DNA of 10,906 bases from Actinobacteria bacterium UBA2236 (GTDB lineage Bacteria > Actinomycetota > Actinomycetes > Nanopelagicales > Nanopelagicaceae): assembly GCA_002347935.1 (NCBI GenBank), contig DDYK01000070.1, forward strand, positions 6,292 to 17,197. Direction: 5' to 3'. The translations under genes and the position numbers were made by a program. Positions 1-7,222 of the stretch are shown one piece after another. The notes beneath the pieces were generated by a model. That model worked only from the letters and a program-made list of their open reading frames with translations, did no database searches and was not told where the DNA came from. Every line of letters starts with the position of its first letter. Positions within the stretch are counted from its first letter, which is position 1.

Positions 1-267
1 GCTAAAAATGCGGTTTACGCGGGAGCTAAGGCCATTGTTTCTTCCCCGCAAGAAGTAGCTTTTCTTCGTCAGAATCTGGGTGAGAAGATAACCTTAATTA
101 CGCCTGGAGTAAGACCGGTTGGAGCAGAGCATGATGATCAAGAACGTGTTATGACCCCGAAGCAAGCGATAGAAGCTGGGGCAGATTTTGTAGTTATTGG
201 CCGGCCGATTACAAAGGCCTCTGATCCAAAACAAGTAGCTGGGGAGATTACAGCTTCGCTTAGATAA
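1..267 (+). CDS. pyrF: Orotidine 5'-phosphate decarboxylase, C-terminal part (5' end outside window)
   Basis: PyrF decarboxylates orotidine 5'-monophosphate to UMP, the last step of de novo pyrimidine synthesis, in the cytoplasm. The reading frame is open from base 1, so the start lies upstream; 88 C-terminal residues are visible before TAA. The segment TPGVRPVGAEHDDQ (residues 34-47 of the fragment), followed by MTP and then VVIGRPIT (64-71), is the phosphate-binding C-terminal half of the TIM barrel. It reads like the type-1 enzymes of E. coli and Bacillus. The catalytic DxK motif would be upstream and cannot be checked. Its place directly before mihF and gmk matches the actinobacterial pyrF-mihF-gmk order, but most actinobacteria I recall carry the type-2 family there. 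The family call is very secure; the subtype is judged by eye. Confidence 0.95.
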   Translation, partial: AKNAVYAGAKAIVSSPQEVAFLRQNLGEKITLITPGVRPVGAEHDDQERVMTPKQAIEAGADFVVIGRPITKASDPKQVAGEITASLR

Positions 268-272
268 CTTGG

Positions 273-278
273 TTTAAT
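273..278 (+). promoter_or_regulatory. Possible -10 box (TTTAAT) of a leaderless mihF transcript
   Basis: TTTAAT lies in the 17-nt gap between pyrF and mihF and ends 6 nt before the mihF ATG, so transcription would begin at or next to the start codon. No good Shine-Dalgarno is visible before mihF. It has T rather than A at the second position, and no clear -35 box is seen, so it is weaker than the def and hisE sites. The gene could simply be read through from pyrF. Confidence 0.4.
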
Positions 279-284
279 TGAGCC

Positions 285-602
285 ATGGGAGCTCCTCCAA
301 TTTTAAGTACCGAAGAGCGACGTGCGGCGCTTAGAGCAGCTGTCGCAGCTAGGAAACTTCGTGCTGCCTTTAAGGAAGAGATAAAGAGCGGAAGCAAGAG
401 TTGGAAAGATGCTTTTAGCGCATCAGATGACTCTATAAAGAAGATGCGAGTGCGAGAGTTAATTGAATCTCTTCCAGGGTTTGGAGAAGTAAGAGCAAAA
501 AACATTCTCGAAAAGGCAGGGATTTCTCCCACTAGACGTGTGGGCGGAGTTGGACGAAGCCAGTATGAAAAACTTCTCGAGTTACTCAAGGGAGATAAAT
601 GA
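285..602 (+). CDS. mihF: Actinobacterial integration host factor (mIHF family)
   Basis: A small basic nucleoid-associated DNA-binding protein of the actinobacterial mIHF type, unrelated in fold to the IhfA/IhfB pair of E. coli. At 105 residues it has the length of the active mycobacterial form. The N-terminal half (about 9-55) is a long charged helix with EERRAALRAAVAARK. The C-terminal half (about 55-100) is the helix-two-turn-helix DNA-binding region: RELIESLPGFGEVRAKNI (57-74), then SPTRRVGGVG (81-90), the conserved RR/GxG turn that contacts DNA. Family members bend DNA and are important for growth and nucleoid organisation in mycobacteria and Streptomyces. ATG at 285 is chosen because the family begins just here (MALPQL-like start). 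It lies 17 nt after pyrF and its TGA overlaps the gmk ATG by 4 nt (ATGA), implying translational coupling. Confidence 0.95.
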   Translation: MGAPPILSTEERRAALRAAVAARKLRAAFKEEIKSGSKSWKDAFSASDDSIKKMRVRELIESLPGFGEVRAKNILEKAGISPTRRVGGVGRSQYEKLLELLKGDK

Positions 603-1150
603 GTCAACGTGGAAAATTAATTGTTCTTTCAGGACCAGGCGGTGTCGGCAAGAGCACTATCGTTTCCAAGCTAATTGATAATCCCAGCTTCTATTTCTCA
701 GTATCCGCAACAACTCGAGCGCCAAGAGTGGGCGAAATTGATGGTAGCTCCTATCACTTTATCGATGATAGAAGATTCGATGAATTGATTTCTAAAAAAT
801 TGCTTCTTGAGTGGGCCGAGTTCGCGGGAGCAAGGTATGGAAGTATCAAAGCTCCTATTGAGCAGGCCTTGTCCGAAGGAAAGAATGTTCTACTTGAGAT
901 TGAAATCCAAGGAGCCCGTCAAGTAAAAGCGGCAATGCCTGAGGCTATTTTGGTCTTTCTCCAACCTCCCTCGTTTCAAGAGCTAGAGGCGCGCATCGTA
1001 AATAGAGGTACTGATTCACCAGAAAGGATTGCCGCTCGATTGGATCTTGCTCGCAGCGAGATGTCAGCAGCAAGCGAATTTGAGCATATTCTGGTCAATG
1101 ATCGAGTCGAGGATGTCCTTGAAGCACTGCTATCCTTGACCGCTTCATAA
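599..1150 (+). CDS. gmk: Guanylate kinase
   Basis: Transfers phosphate from ATP to GMP to give GDP, which is needed for GTP, dGTP and guanine-nucleotide recycling; cytoplasmic. The P-loop is GPGGVGKST at residues 12-20. The GMP-binding segment SATTRAPRVGEIDGSSYHF (36-54) is textbook for the family, and the lid region is RGTDSPERIAAR (136-147). Length is 183 residues, compact next to the roughly 207 of E. coli because there is almost nothing before the P-loop strand. The P-loop has Gly where most homologues have Ser (GPSGVGK); Lys18, Ser19 and Thr20 are kept, so activity is expected. The ATG overlaps the mihF stop as ATGA, a pairing (mihF-gmk) conserved in actinobacteria. A 48-nt gap follows before rpoZ. 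Confidence 0.97.
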   Translation: MSQRGKLIVLSGPGGVGKSTIVSKLIDNPSFYFSVSATTRAPRVGEIDGSSYHFIDDRRFDELISKKLLLEWAEFAGARYGSIKAPIEQALSEGKNVLLEIEIQGARQVKAAMPEAILVFLQPPSFQELEARIVNRGTDSPERIAARLDLARSEMSAASEFEHILVNDRVEDVLEALLSLTAS

Positions 1151-1186
1151 AAGCGATAGAAGTGACCTTAGGAAATAATCTTTAAA

Positions 1187-1193
1187 AGGGGAG
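1187..1193 (+). promoter_or_regulatory. Ribosome binding site of rpoZ (AGGGGAG)
   Basis: AGGGGAG ends 5 nt before the GTG at 1199. This purine-rich site supports the GTG as the start of rpoZ. Confidence 0.7.
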
Positions 1194-1198
1194 TAGCT

Positions 1199-1456
1199 GT
1201 GGCGACATTAGATGGCATCACAAATCCACCAATCGATGAATTATTGGATAAGAGCGGTACTAAATATTCATTAGTTCTATATGCCGCAAAGAGGGCAAGA
1301 CAGATAAATGCTTATTACTCTCAGCTCGGTGAAGGTCTTCTGGAATATGTAGGGCCATTAGTTGAAACTCATGTGCATGAAAAACCACTCTCCATAGCTA
1401 TGCGCGAGATTAACGAGGGCCTTTTAACAATTGAGAATCTAGAACCACAGAGTTAA
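1199..1456 (+). CDS. rpoZ: DNA-directed RNA polymerase omega subunit
   Basis: Omega is the small RNA polymerase subunit that latches onto beta' and helps assembly and stability of the enzyme. The 85-residue protein has the family core KYSLVLYAAKRARQINAYY (22-40), equivalent to the conserved KY-LV--AAKRARQI helix, and KPLSIAMREI (62-71), the second conserved segment (KPL-IA--EI). The segment between them (LLEYVGPLVETHVHE) matches the longer actinobacterial form rather than the E. coli type. The GTG start is chosen because it has an AGGGGAG ribosome site 5 nt upstream and gives the expected N-terminus containing ITNPPIDELL. It is 48 nt after gmk and 8 nt before coaBC, the gmk-rpoZ-coaBC order seen in most actinobacteria. 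Confidence 0.96.
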   Translation: MATLDGITNPPIDELLDKSGTKYSLVLYAAKRARQINAYYSQLGEGLLEYVGPLVETHVHEKPLSIAMREINEGLLTIENLEPQS

Positions 1457-1464
1457 GAAGAGCC

Positions 1465-2685
1465 ATGAGTGGCGAAAAGATAATATTCCCTAAAGGTCGC
1501 CAGATTGTCCTCGGCGTATCTGGTGGAATTGCAGCTTACAAAGCTTGTGATCTCCTCCGTCGCCTTCAAGATACTGGATTTCTAATTCGAGTCATTCCAA
1601 CTCAATCAAGTCTCAATTTTGTAGGGCGCGCGACTTGGGAGGCGCTCTCTGGCCAACCGGCTTTAAGCACAGTTTGGGAGAATCCTGCAGAGGTTTCACA
1701 CCTTTCAGCCGCAGACACTGCAGATCTAATTGTTATTGCTCCAGCAACTGCTGACACCATGGCAAAGCTTGCCCAAGGACGCGCGGATGATCTGCTGACA
1801 ACCACAGTTTTAGCATCAAATGCGCCAGTACTAGTAGTTCCTGCAATGCATCCAAATATGTGGCTAAATAGCGCAACAATTCATAATGTAGAGATTCTTC
1901 GCTCTCGCGGATTTACTGTGATGGATCCAGAAGTAGGTCGTTTATCAGGTAAGGACTTTGGAGTGGGAAGATTTCCAGAAACCGCAAAAATTGTAAATGA
2001 AGTTTTGAGCCTTTCTAAGGCAGAGCTTTTTCTTGAGGGCAAGAGGGTGTTAGTTACAGCAGGGGGAACTAGGGAAGAAATTGATCCTGTTAGATATATC
2101 GGAAACAAATCAAGCGGGAGGCAAGGTTTAGCTATTGCCTATGAGGCGCTTAGAAGTGGGGCTGAAGTAACAGTTATTGCAGGCCATACCGATCCTTTTG
2201 AATTAGAGGGCGTCGAAGTTATCAAGGTAAATACTGCGCTGGAGATGATGTCGGCAGTTGAAGGTGAATTTCACAAAAACGATGCTCTAGTAATGACTGC
2301 TGCGGTAGCAGATGCAAGACCAACATCAAGCGCTGCAACAAAGATCAAGAAATCTGAACTAGAGACGATAGATTTGACGGCTAATCCAGATATTTTGGGT
2401 AAATTCGCAGAAAGCAAGAGGAGTAATCAAGTAATTGTTGGTTTTGCAGCTGAGACCGAACGCGATCTAATTCAGGCTGGCCTAGAGAAACTTATCTCTA
2501 AAGGCGCCGATCTCCTTTATGTCAATGATGTATCTGGCGGAGCAATATTTGGTCAGAATGAAACCAGTGGATCTCTTATTGGGCTAGGTATCGAACCAAT
2601 AAATTTCAACAACGTTAGCAAGCACGAGGTGGCAAAGACCATAGTAATTCAAATGGCAAAGAAATTGGAGAAAGTAAATGGCTAA
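1465..2685 (+). CDS. coaBC: Bifunctional phosphopantothenoylcysteine decarboxylase / phosphopantothenate-cysteine ligase
   Basis: Two consecutive steps of coenzyme A synthesis: the C-terminal CoaB domain joins cysteine to 4'-phosphopantothenate using CTP, and the N-terminal FMN-dependent CoaC domain decarboxylates the product to 4'-phosphopantetheine. CoaC (about 10-185) shows the flavin-binding start VLGVSGGIAAYKA (15-27), the active-site His79 in VSHL, and APATADTMAKLAQG (92-105). The motif that reads PxMNxxMW in E. coli Dfp is PAMHPNMW (126-133), with His129 in place of Asn, and the flap at 160-169 lacks the usual Cys. CoaB (about 190-402) shows VTAGGTREEIDPVR (197-210), GNKSSGRQG (213-221), TAAVADARP (278-286), KIKK (293-296) and LTANPDIL (304-311). 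The 406-residue length is normal for the fusion. It overlaps metK by 8 nt. Function is secure; the substitutions may be normal for actinobacteria. Confidence 0.96.
   Translation: MSGEKIIFPKGRQIVLGVSGGIAAYKACDLLRRLQDTGFLIRVIPTQSSLNFVGRATWEALSGQPALSTVWENPAEVSHLSAADTADLIVIAPATADTMAKLAQGRADDLLTTTVLASNAPVLVVPAMHPNMWLNSATIHNVEILRSRGFTVMDPEVGRLSGKDFGVGRFPETAKIVNEVLSLSKAELFLEGKRVLVTAGGTREEIDPVRYIGNKSSGRQGLAIAYEALRSGAEVTVIAGHTDPFELEGVEVIKVNTALEMMSAVEGEFHKNDALVMTAAVADARPTSSAATKIKKSELETIDLTANPDILGKFAESKRSNQVIVGFAAETERDLIQAGLEKLISKGADLLYVNDVSGGAIFGQNETSGSLIGLGIEPINFNNVSKHEVAKTIVIQMAKKLEKVNG
2667..2670 (+). promoter_or_regulatory. Ribosome binding site of metK inside coaBC (GGAG)
   Basis: GGAG, within TTGGAGAAAG, lies in the last codons of coaBC and ends 7 nt before the metK ATG at 2678. 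It supports that start although it creates an 8-nt overlap with coaBC. Confidence 0.65.
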
Positions 2686-3871
2686 GCGTCTTTTCACATC
2701 AGAGTCAGTCACTGAAGGCCATCCGGATAAGATTGCAGACGCTATTTCAGATGCAGTTCTTGATTCACTCATTGCCCAAGATCCAAAAAGCAGAGTGGCC
2801 TGTGAAACCTTAATCACAACCGGACAGGTTCATGTTGCTGGAGAGGTAACAACTGAGGGCTATGCCGATGTTATGGGGTTAGTTCGTGAAACGGTACTAA
2901 ATATTGGCTATGACAGCTCTGAAAAAGGTTTTGATGGAAATAGTTGTGGAGTTTCCATTTCGATAGGTCAACAGTCACCTGATATCGCAGTTGGCGTTGA
3001 TCGCGCATTTGAAGAACGAGTGACTTCATCAAAGGATCCCTTAGATATACAAGGAGCTGGCGATCAAGGTTTGATGTTTGGATATGCCACTCGCGATACC
3101 AAGGAATTGATGCCTCTTCCCATTGCCATGGCTCATAGGCTAGCTGAGCGTCTATCAAGTGAGAGAAAGAATGGTCAGCTCGGATATTTACGCCCCGATG
3201 GAAAAACTCAAGTAACAATCGAATATTTAGGAGATAGGCCAGTAGCTCTTAATACCGTAGTGATTTCGTCACAGCACTCACCTGAGATAGATATTGAGAA
3301 GAAAATGGCGCCTGAGATCAAAAAATTTGTCATCGATCCAGTAATTGCCTCCTTCGACCTTGCCGCAAGCGATGTGCGTATCCTTATAAATCCGACTGGG
3401 CGTTTTGTTATCGGTGGCCCAATGGGCGATGCTGGATTAACTGGACGCAAGATCATTGTTGATAGCTATGGTGGAATGGCCCGCCATGGAGGTGGAGCTT
3501 TTAGTGGCAAGGATCCCTCAAAAGTAGATCGCTCTGCTGCCTATGCAATGCGCTGGGTAGCAAAGAATGTAGTTGCTGCAGGACTTGCTGATCGCTGCGA
3601 AGTTCAAGTGGCTTATGCCATTGGAAAAGCTCAACCTGTAGGTTTATTTGTTGAGACATTTGAAACCCAGAAAGTTCCTACTCAACAGATTTCAGATGCT
3701 CTTCTTCAAGTATTTGATTTGAGACCGGCTGCGATTATTAGAGATCTTGATCTTCTCCGTCCGATTTACTCGAAAACCAGTGCATACGGACATTTTGGTC
3801 GCGAATTAGTTGAGTTCACCTGGGAGAAGACTGATAGAGCTAACGCGCTCGCTTCGGCTGTAAAAGGTTAG
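2678..3871 (+). CDS. metK: S-adenosylmethionine synthase
   Basis: Makes S-adenosylmethionine from methionine and ATP, releasing phosphate and pyrophosphate; the product feeds methyltransferases, including the rsmB product encoded downstream. It is normally a cytoplasmic tetramer with Mg and K ions. The N-terminal catalytic motif GHPDKIADAISD (14-25) includes His15 and Asp17. Glu43 (ACETL) matches the K-ion/methionine-site Glu. The signature GAGDQG is at 126-131 and the second signature GGGAFSGKD at 271-279. Length is 397 residues, typical of the family (about 385-400). The ATG at 2678 sits 7 nt after GGAG and gives the usual N-terminus (RLFTSESVTEGHPDK). No SAM riboswitch is possible here, because the gene overlaps coaBC. 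priA follows after 8 nt. Confidence 0.98.
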   Translation: MAKRLFTSESVTEGHPDKIADAISDAVLDSLIAQDPKSRVACETLITTGQVHVAGEVTTEGYADVMGLVRETVLNIGYDSSEKGFDGNSCGVSISIGQQSPDIAVGVDRAFEERVTSSKDPLDIQGAGDQGLMFGYATRDTKELMPLPIAMAHRLAERLSSERKNGQLGYLRPDGKTQVTIEYLGDRPVALNTVVISSQHSPEIDIEKKMAPEIKKFVIDPVIASFDLAASDVRILINPTGRFVIGGPMGDAGLTGRKIIVDSYGGMARHGGGAFSGKDPSKVDRSAAYAMRWVAKNVVAAGLADRCEVQVAYAIGKAQPVGLFVETFETQKVPTQQISDALLQVFDLRPAAIIRDLDLLRPIYSKTSAYGHFGRELVEFTWEKTDRANALASAVKG

Positions 3872-3879
3872 TAATTATC

Positions 3880-5709
3880 GTGGCCACAGATAAGCCACTT
3901 ACCCTGCGTCGTCAAAAGGGGAGATCTATAACGAGAGCGCAGCGTAGCTCTGATAGTTTGCAGGTTGAGGTATTGGTTGATACTGGAGTCTTTCACCTAG
4001 AGCAGCCTTTTTCCTACTTCCTGCCAGAGGAGTTAAAAGATTTGATAGATGTGGGATCTCTTGTAAGAGTTCCGTTCAAAAGCGATTTGAAGAGTGGAGT
4101 GGTTGTATCAATCACAAGCAATTTCACGGCATCTTTGAAGCCGGTACATAGTCTCCTATTGAATGTTCGACTTTCTCCCAGTTATCTCGAGTTCTCAAAG
4201 AGAGTTTCCGAGCGCTATGTTGCTAATCAAGCATCAATCCTATCTGCAGCGCTTCCAACCTTTACAAAGATGGCAAGTTCCATTGGAGTCAGCCCCGTCA
4301 GCAACCAAAAAAGAAATTCAAAACCAAGCAGAAAGGCTTACCTTCTAAATCGCGGCGAAGCAATTGAAACTCGCGTAGTAAAGCTTATTAAAGAGCGTAA
4401 GGAATCAAACCTTCTCATAATTCTTCCAACTCAGAAAGAGATAGAGAAGGTTCTCAAAGCTTTGGGCGAGGTCAAACAAGAGATTATAGAAATTGGATCT
4501 CATCTCACGTCTTCGCAAAGACGAAAAAACTTTGAGTTTGCAGCCACAGCTAGTCCAGTAATTGTTATAGGAACAAGGAGCGCAGTGCTGGCTCCAATGG
4601 CTACAATCGATGAAATACTGATTGCTGACGAATTAGTTGAGCACTTTCAGGAACAAAAGGCACCTTACTGGAATCTCAGGGATGTGGCTCTCTTAAGATC
4701 TGAATTTGAGCACTGCAACATAAGTTTCATTTCGCACTCGATATCTCTTGAGTTGGCTCGCTTGATTGAAATTGGCTGGATATCTTACAATTCAGAGCGG
4801 AAACTGCTTCCGGGTCATAGAGTAAATATCGCAACTGAACCCAATTCCTACCACGAGACGATTCGAAAAGCATTAAAGATTGGCCCCGTGTTAGTCAGCG
4901 TTGCTGATAAGGGATATGCAAACACCTTCTCATGCCAGAGATGTCGAAATGTTGCGCTCTGTAAGTGCGGCGGTAGATTGATAATTGGAAAGAAAAGCGA
5001 ATTTTCATGCTCACTCTGTGATTTTCGAAGTGATCGCTGGCGCTGCCAAGTATGCCAGGCAGATCAGATTCGTATCGTTAAAGGTGGGGCGGAAAAGATT
5101 GTTGAAGAGCTTGGAAAAGCCTTTCCTCGAGTGGCAATCTTCACATCAACTGGCGATAAGGTGATATCAAGTATCGATGCATCTCCAGCAATTGTGGTCT
5201 CAACATTTGGCGTTGAACCTGAAGTTATTGGCGGATATGCCGGCGCAGTTCTGCTTAATGGCGAAGCTTTACTAAACCGGCCCTTTATTCGCTCCGAGGA
5301 GGAGCTGCGTTTTAGATGGTTTAAATTGGCAACAAAGGTGCGCTCATCCGGATTCATCTATCTTTCCCTGTCTTCCTCGCATTCCCTTTCCCAAGCTTTT
5401 ATAGGCGACAACGTTATGCGCGCGATTCGAGCAGAGTGCGTCGAAAGGGAAGCTGTATCTCTGCCTCCAGCTGTGCGAATAATTCAAGTCTCAGGAGAAG
5501 AGCGTTCGATATCAGGACTGCGCAGAAAACTATTCGAGCAATTTAAGGAGTTAGACATTCTTACTTCAGCAGATAATCGAACTCTTCATCTCAAGATATC
5601 GCATAAGAAGGCCAATGACTTGCTACTGTCTCTAAAGGCACTTCAGAAGTACCGTTCAGCTTCGAGTCAAGAGCTCTTTTCGATTCGAGTTGATCCATAC
5701 AAGCTCTAG
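3880..5709 (+). CDS. priA: PriA-like primosomal protein N', helicase motifs degenerate
   Basis: PriA recognises stalled forks and reloads the replisome. This copy (609 residues) keeps the 3'-end-binding N-terminal domain (about 28-95; VDTGVFHLEQPFSYFLPEEL at 33-52) and an eight-cysteine zinc region (Cys352, 355, 361, 363, 377, 380, 389, 392). It also keeps GTRSAVLAP (231-239) and the C-terminal DPYKL. ATPase motifs are lost: no GxGKT Walker A is present between residues 100 and 190, and the DEEH box is replaced by ADELVEH (249-255), although the following NLRDVALLR still aligns with E. coli PriA. Actinobacterial PriA proteins are known to lack helicase motifs, so this is probably a structural or DNA-binding restart protein rather than a decaying gene; the frame is intact. 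The GTG start has only a weak AAAGG 12 nt upstream, so the N-terminus is less certain. Confidence 0.9.
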   Translation: MATDKPLTLRRQKGRSITRAQRSSDSLQVEVLVDTGVFHLEQPFSYFLPEELKDLIDVGSLVRVPFKSDLKSGVVVSITSNFTASLKPVHSLLLNVRLSPSYLEFSKRVSERYVANQASILSAALPTFTKMASSIGVSPVSNQKRNSKPSRKAYLLNRGEAIETRVVKLIKERKESNLLIILPTQKEIEKVLKALGEVKQEIIEIGSHLTSSQRRKNFEFAATASPVIVIGTRSAVLAPMATIDEILIADELVEHFQEQKAPYWNLRDVALLRSEFEHCNISFISHSISLELARLIEIGWISYNSERKLLPGHRVNIATEPNSYHETIRKALKIGPVLVSVADKGYANTFSCQRCRNVALCKCGGRLIIGKKSEFSCSLCDFRSDRWRCQVCQADQIRIVKGGAEKIVEELGKAFPRVAIFTSTGDKVISSIDASPAIVVSTFGVEPEVIGGYAGAVLLNGEALLNRPFIRSEEELRFRWFKLATKVRSSGFIYLSLSSSHSLSQAFIGDNVMRAIRAECVEREAVSLPPAVRIIQVSGEERSISGLRRKLFEQFKELDILTSADNRTLHLKISHKKANDLLLSLKALQKYRSASSQELFSIRVDPYKL

Positions 5710-5726
5710 TTTTTCCTTCAGTGAGT

Positions 5727-5732
5727 TAGAAT
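5727..5732 (+). promoter_or_regulatory. Likely -10 box (TAGAAT) of a leaderless def transcript
   Basis: TAGAAT matches the -10 consensus at 5 of 6 positions, including the key A2 and T6. It ends 6 nt before the def ATG, so the transcript would start at the ATG itself. No Shine-Dalgarno is present in the 29-nt gap, which fits leaderless translation. No convincing -35 element is seen. Confidence 0.55.
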
Positions 5733-5738
5733 TGCGCC

Positions 5739-6299
5739 ATGGCTATTCAACAAATTAGATACTTTGGTGATCCGGTCTTAACTACGCCGGCTACTGAAGT
5801 ACTTGATTTTGATAAGGAATTACAGAGACTGGTCAAAGATTTAACCGAGACCATGATTGATGCTCCAGGGGCGGGCCTCGCAGCTCCTCAGATAGGAGTG
5901 CCGCTACGAGTATTTGTATGGCACGTAGATGATGTTTTTGGACACCTAGTTAACCCAACATTGGATTTGGGCGATGAAATTCAAGAGGGCGATGAAGGAT
6001 GCCTATCGTTTCCCGAACTTTCATATCAAACCCCAAGAGCGATGAGAGCGGTTGCAAGGGGTTTTGATATGCACGGAGAACCCCTATTAGTTGAGGGAAC
6101 TGAACTTCTTGCTAGAGCTCTACAACATGAAACCGATCACTTAAACGGCGTCCTTTTCATAGATCGATTACCGTTAGAACGGCGCAAGGAGGCAATGAAG
6201 GAGATCAGGCAGGCTGAATGGTTCCTAGCTGCAAGCCAAGCAGGTTCTGCCCCAGAGATACGTCTCTCGCCGCACTCTACTTTTGGCAAGAGCCTTTAA
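5739..6299 (+). CDS. def: Peptide deformylase
   Basis: Removes the formyl group from the N-terminal methionine of new proteins, completing the cycle started by Fmt, whose gene is next. It is a metal (Fe or Zn) hydrolase acting on nascent chains at the ribosome. All three signature motifs are present: GAGLAAPQIG (44-53), EGCLS (86-90) with metal ligand Cys88, and QHETDHLNG (129-137) with ligands His130 and His134 and catalytic Glu131. Length is 186 residues. The C-terminal extension after residue 145, with RRKEAMKEIRQAEWF, resembles other actinobacterial deformylases. The ATG at 5739 gives the usual IRYFGDPVL start. There is no ribosome site, but a TAGAAT box is placed for a leaderless mRNA. 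fmt follows after 14 nt. Confidence 0.97.
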   Translation: MAIQQIRYFGDPVLTTPATEVLDFDKELQRLVKDLTETMIDAPGAGLAAPQIGVPLRVFVWHVDDVFGHLVNPTLDLGDEIQEGDEGCLSFPELSYQTPRAMRAVARGFDMHGEPLLVEGTELLARALQHETDHLNGVLFIDRLPLERRKEAMKEIRQAEWFLAASQAGSAPEIRLSPHSTFGKSL

Positions 6300-6313
6300 T
6301 TGATAGGTAACTA

Positions 6314-7222
6314 GTGAAGATTCTGATTGCATCCTCTTCTCATCTTGCAAAAAATCTTATCGAATATCTAAAAGAATCTAATCATGAACTTCTAGGTTGC
6401 ATCTCTGCACCTGATCGAGCCAGCGGACGTGGTCAATCAATAAGCAGCAATGAATTCTCCGCCTACTGCCAAGAAAACGGGGTGATTTGCCATAAGCCGA
6501 GCAGTGATGAGCAACTCGCTGAGATTCTCATAGATTCTGAGGCCGAGTTGGTTATAACACTTGCCTATGGCCGTTTAATTAAGACTAGTGAGCTGCGGAT
6601 CCCAAAACATGGATGGCTAAACATTCACTTTTCACTTCTTCCTAGATGGCGCGGAGCATCTCCAGTGCAGAGGGCTATAGCAGAAGGTGATGAGCAGAGC
6701 GGAGTTACTGTTTTCAAATTGGAGGAAGGCTTAGATACCGGTCCGATTTATTCCACTATTACCTACCCTTTAAATGATAGGTCTCGAAGCGATGAAGTCC
6801 TGAACGATCTCGCCTCTCTCTGCCTTGAACCAGTTAGAGAAGCTCTAAAAATGATCGATAGTGGGCTAAGTGCAAATGAGCAGAGCTGCGAAGGAGTAAC
6901 TCTTGCCCCAAAGATATTGAAGAGTGAAGGCAAAATAGAATGGAGAAAGAGTGCAACACAGATCGATAGAATGATTAGAGCTTTTTATCCTTGGCCAGGT
7001 GCATACTGCTCGATTAATGGCACCAGGCTTGGAATTATTGAAGCTCGGGTAAGCGATGAAGATGGCGATGCCGGTGAAATCATTTCACTAGATCCATTTT
7101 TGGTTGGAACTGGTAGCGGGTCGCTAGAGATTTTGCGGGTAAAGCCTGAGAGCAAGAAAGAGATGAGCAGTAGTGATTGGTTAAGAGGGGCAAGAATTTC
7201 ACTGCCATGTGCTCTTGAATGA
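6314..7222 (+). CDS. fmt: Methionyl-tRNA formyltransferase
   Basis: Transfers a formyl group from 10-formyltetrahydrofolate to the methionine on initiator tRNA, giving fMet-tRNA for translation initiation. The N-terminal Rossmann-like catalytic domain (about 1-190) contains NIHFSLLPRWRGASPVQ (103-119), the folate-binding signature. The catalytic triad is Asn103, His105 and Asp141 (in LEEGLDTGPI, 137-145). The C-terminal beta-barrel tRNA-binding domain (about 195-295) includes LAPKI (197-201), IRAFYPWPGAY (221-231) and LRVKP (274-278). Length of 302 residues is near the usual 305-315. The GTG at 6314 is chosen because KILIASSS follows directly as the first beta strand; an AGG lies about 6 nt upstream. 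The stop overlaps the rsmB start as ATGA, and pairing with def is common across bacteria. Confidence 0.97.
   Translation: MKILIASSSHLAKNLIEYLKESNHELLGCISAPDRASGRGQSISSNEFSAYCQENGVICHKPSSDEQLAEILIDSEAELVITLAYGRLIKTSELRIPKHGWLNIHFSLLPRWRGASPVQRAIAEGDEQSGVTVFKLEEGLDTGPIYSTITYPLNDRSRSDEVLNDLASLCLEPVREALKMIDSGLSANEQSCEGVTLAPKILKSEGKIEWRKSATQIDRMIRAFYPWPGAYCSINGTRLGIIEARVSDEDGDAGEIISLDPFLVGTGSGSLEILRVKPESKKEMSSSDWLRGARISLPCALE

Noticed and set aside
1151..1198. gmk-rpoZ gap searched for a promoter or terminator (AATAAT at 1174-1179; CCTT/AAGG pairing)
   Set aside because: AATAAT has no partner -35 at proper spacing, and the pairing is 4 bp only. The clear ribosome site of rpoZ is the only feature I can support.
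2640..2700. SAM riboswitch before metK
   Set aside because: metK overlaps the end of coaBC by 8 nt, leaving no leader in which a riboswitch could sit.
2584..3456. Minus-strand open frames across coaBC and metK (and similar ones opposite mihF, priA, fmt, rsmB and hisG)
   Set aside because: They lie opposite strongly recognisable genes, have no ribosome sites or recognisable domains, and their composition mirrors the opposite strand.
5670..5715. Possible terminator after priA: AGAGCT at 5670-5675 could pair with AGCTCT at 5702-5707, followed by a run of five T
   Set aside because: The stem is only 6 bp with a 26-nt loop and no extension on either side; too weak to call a terminator.
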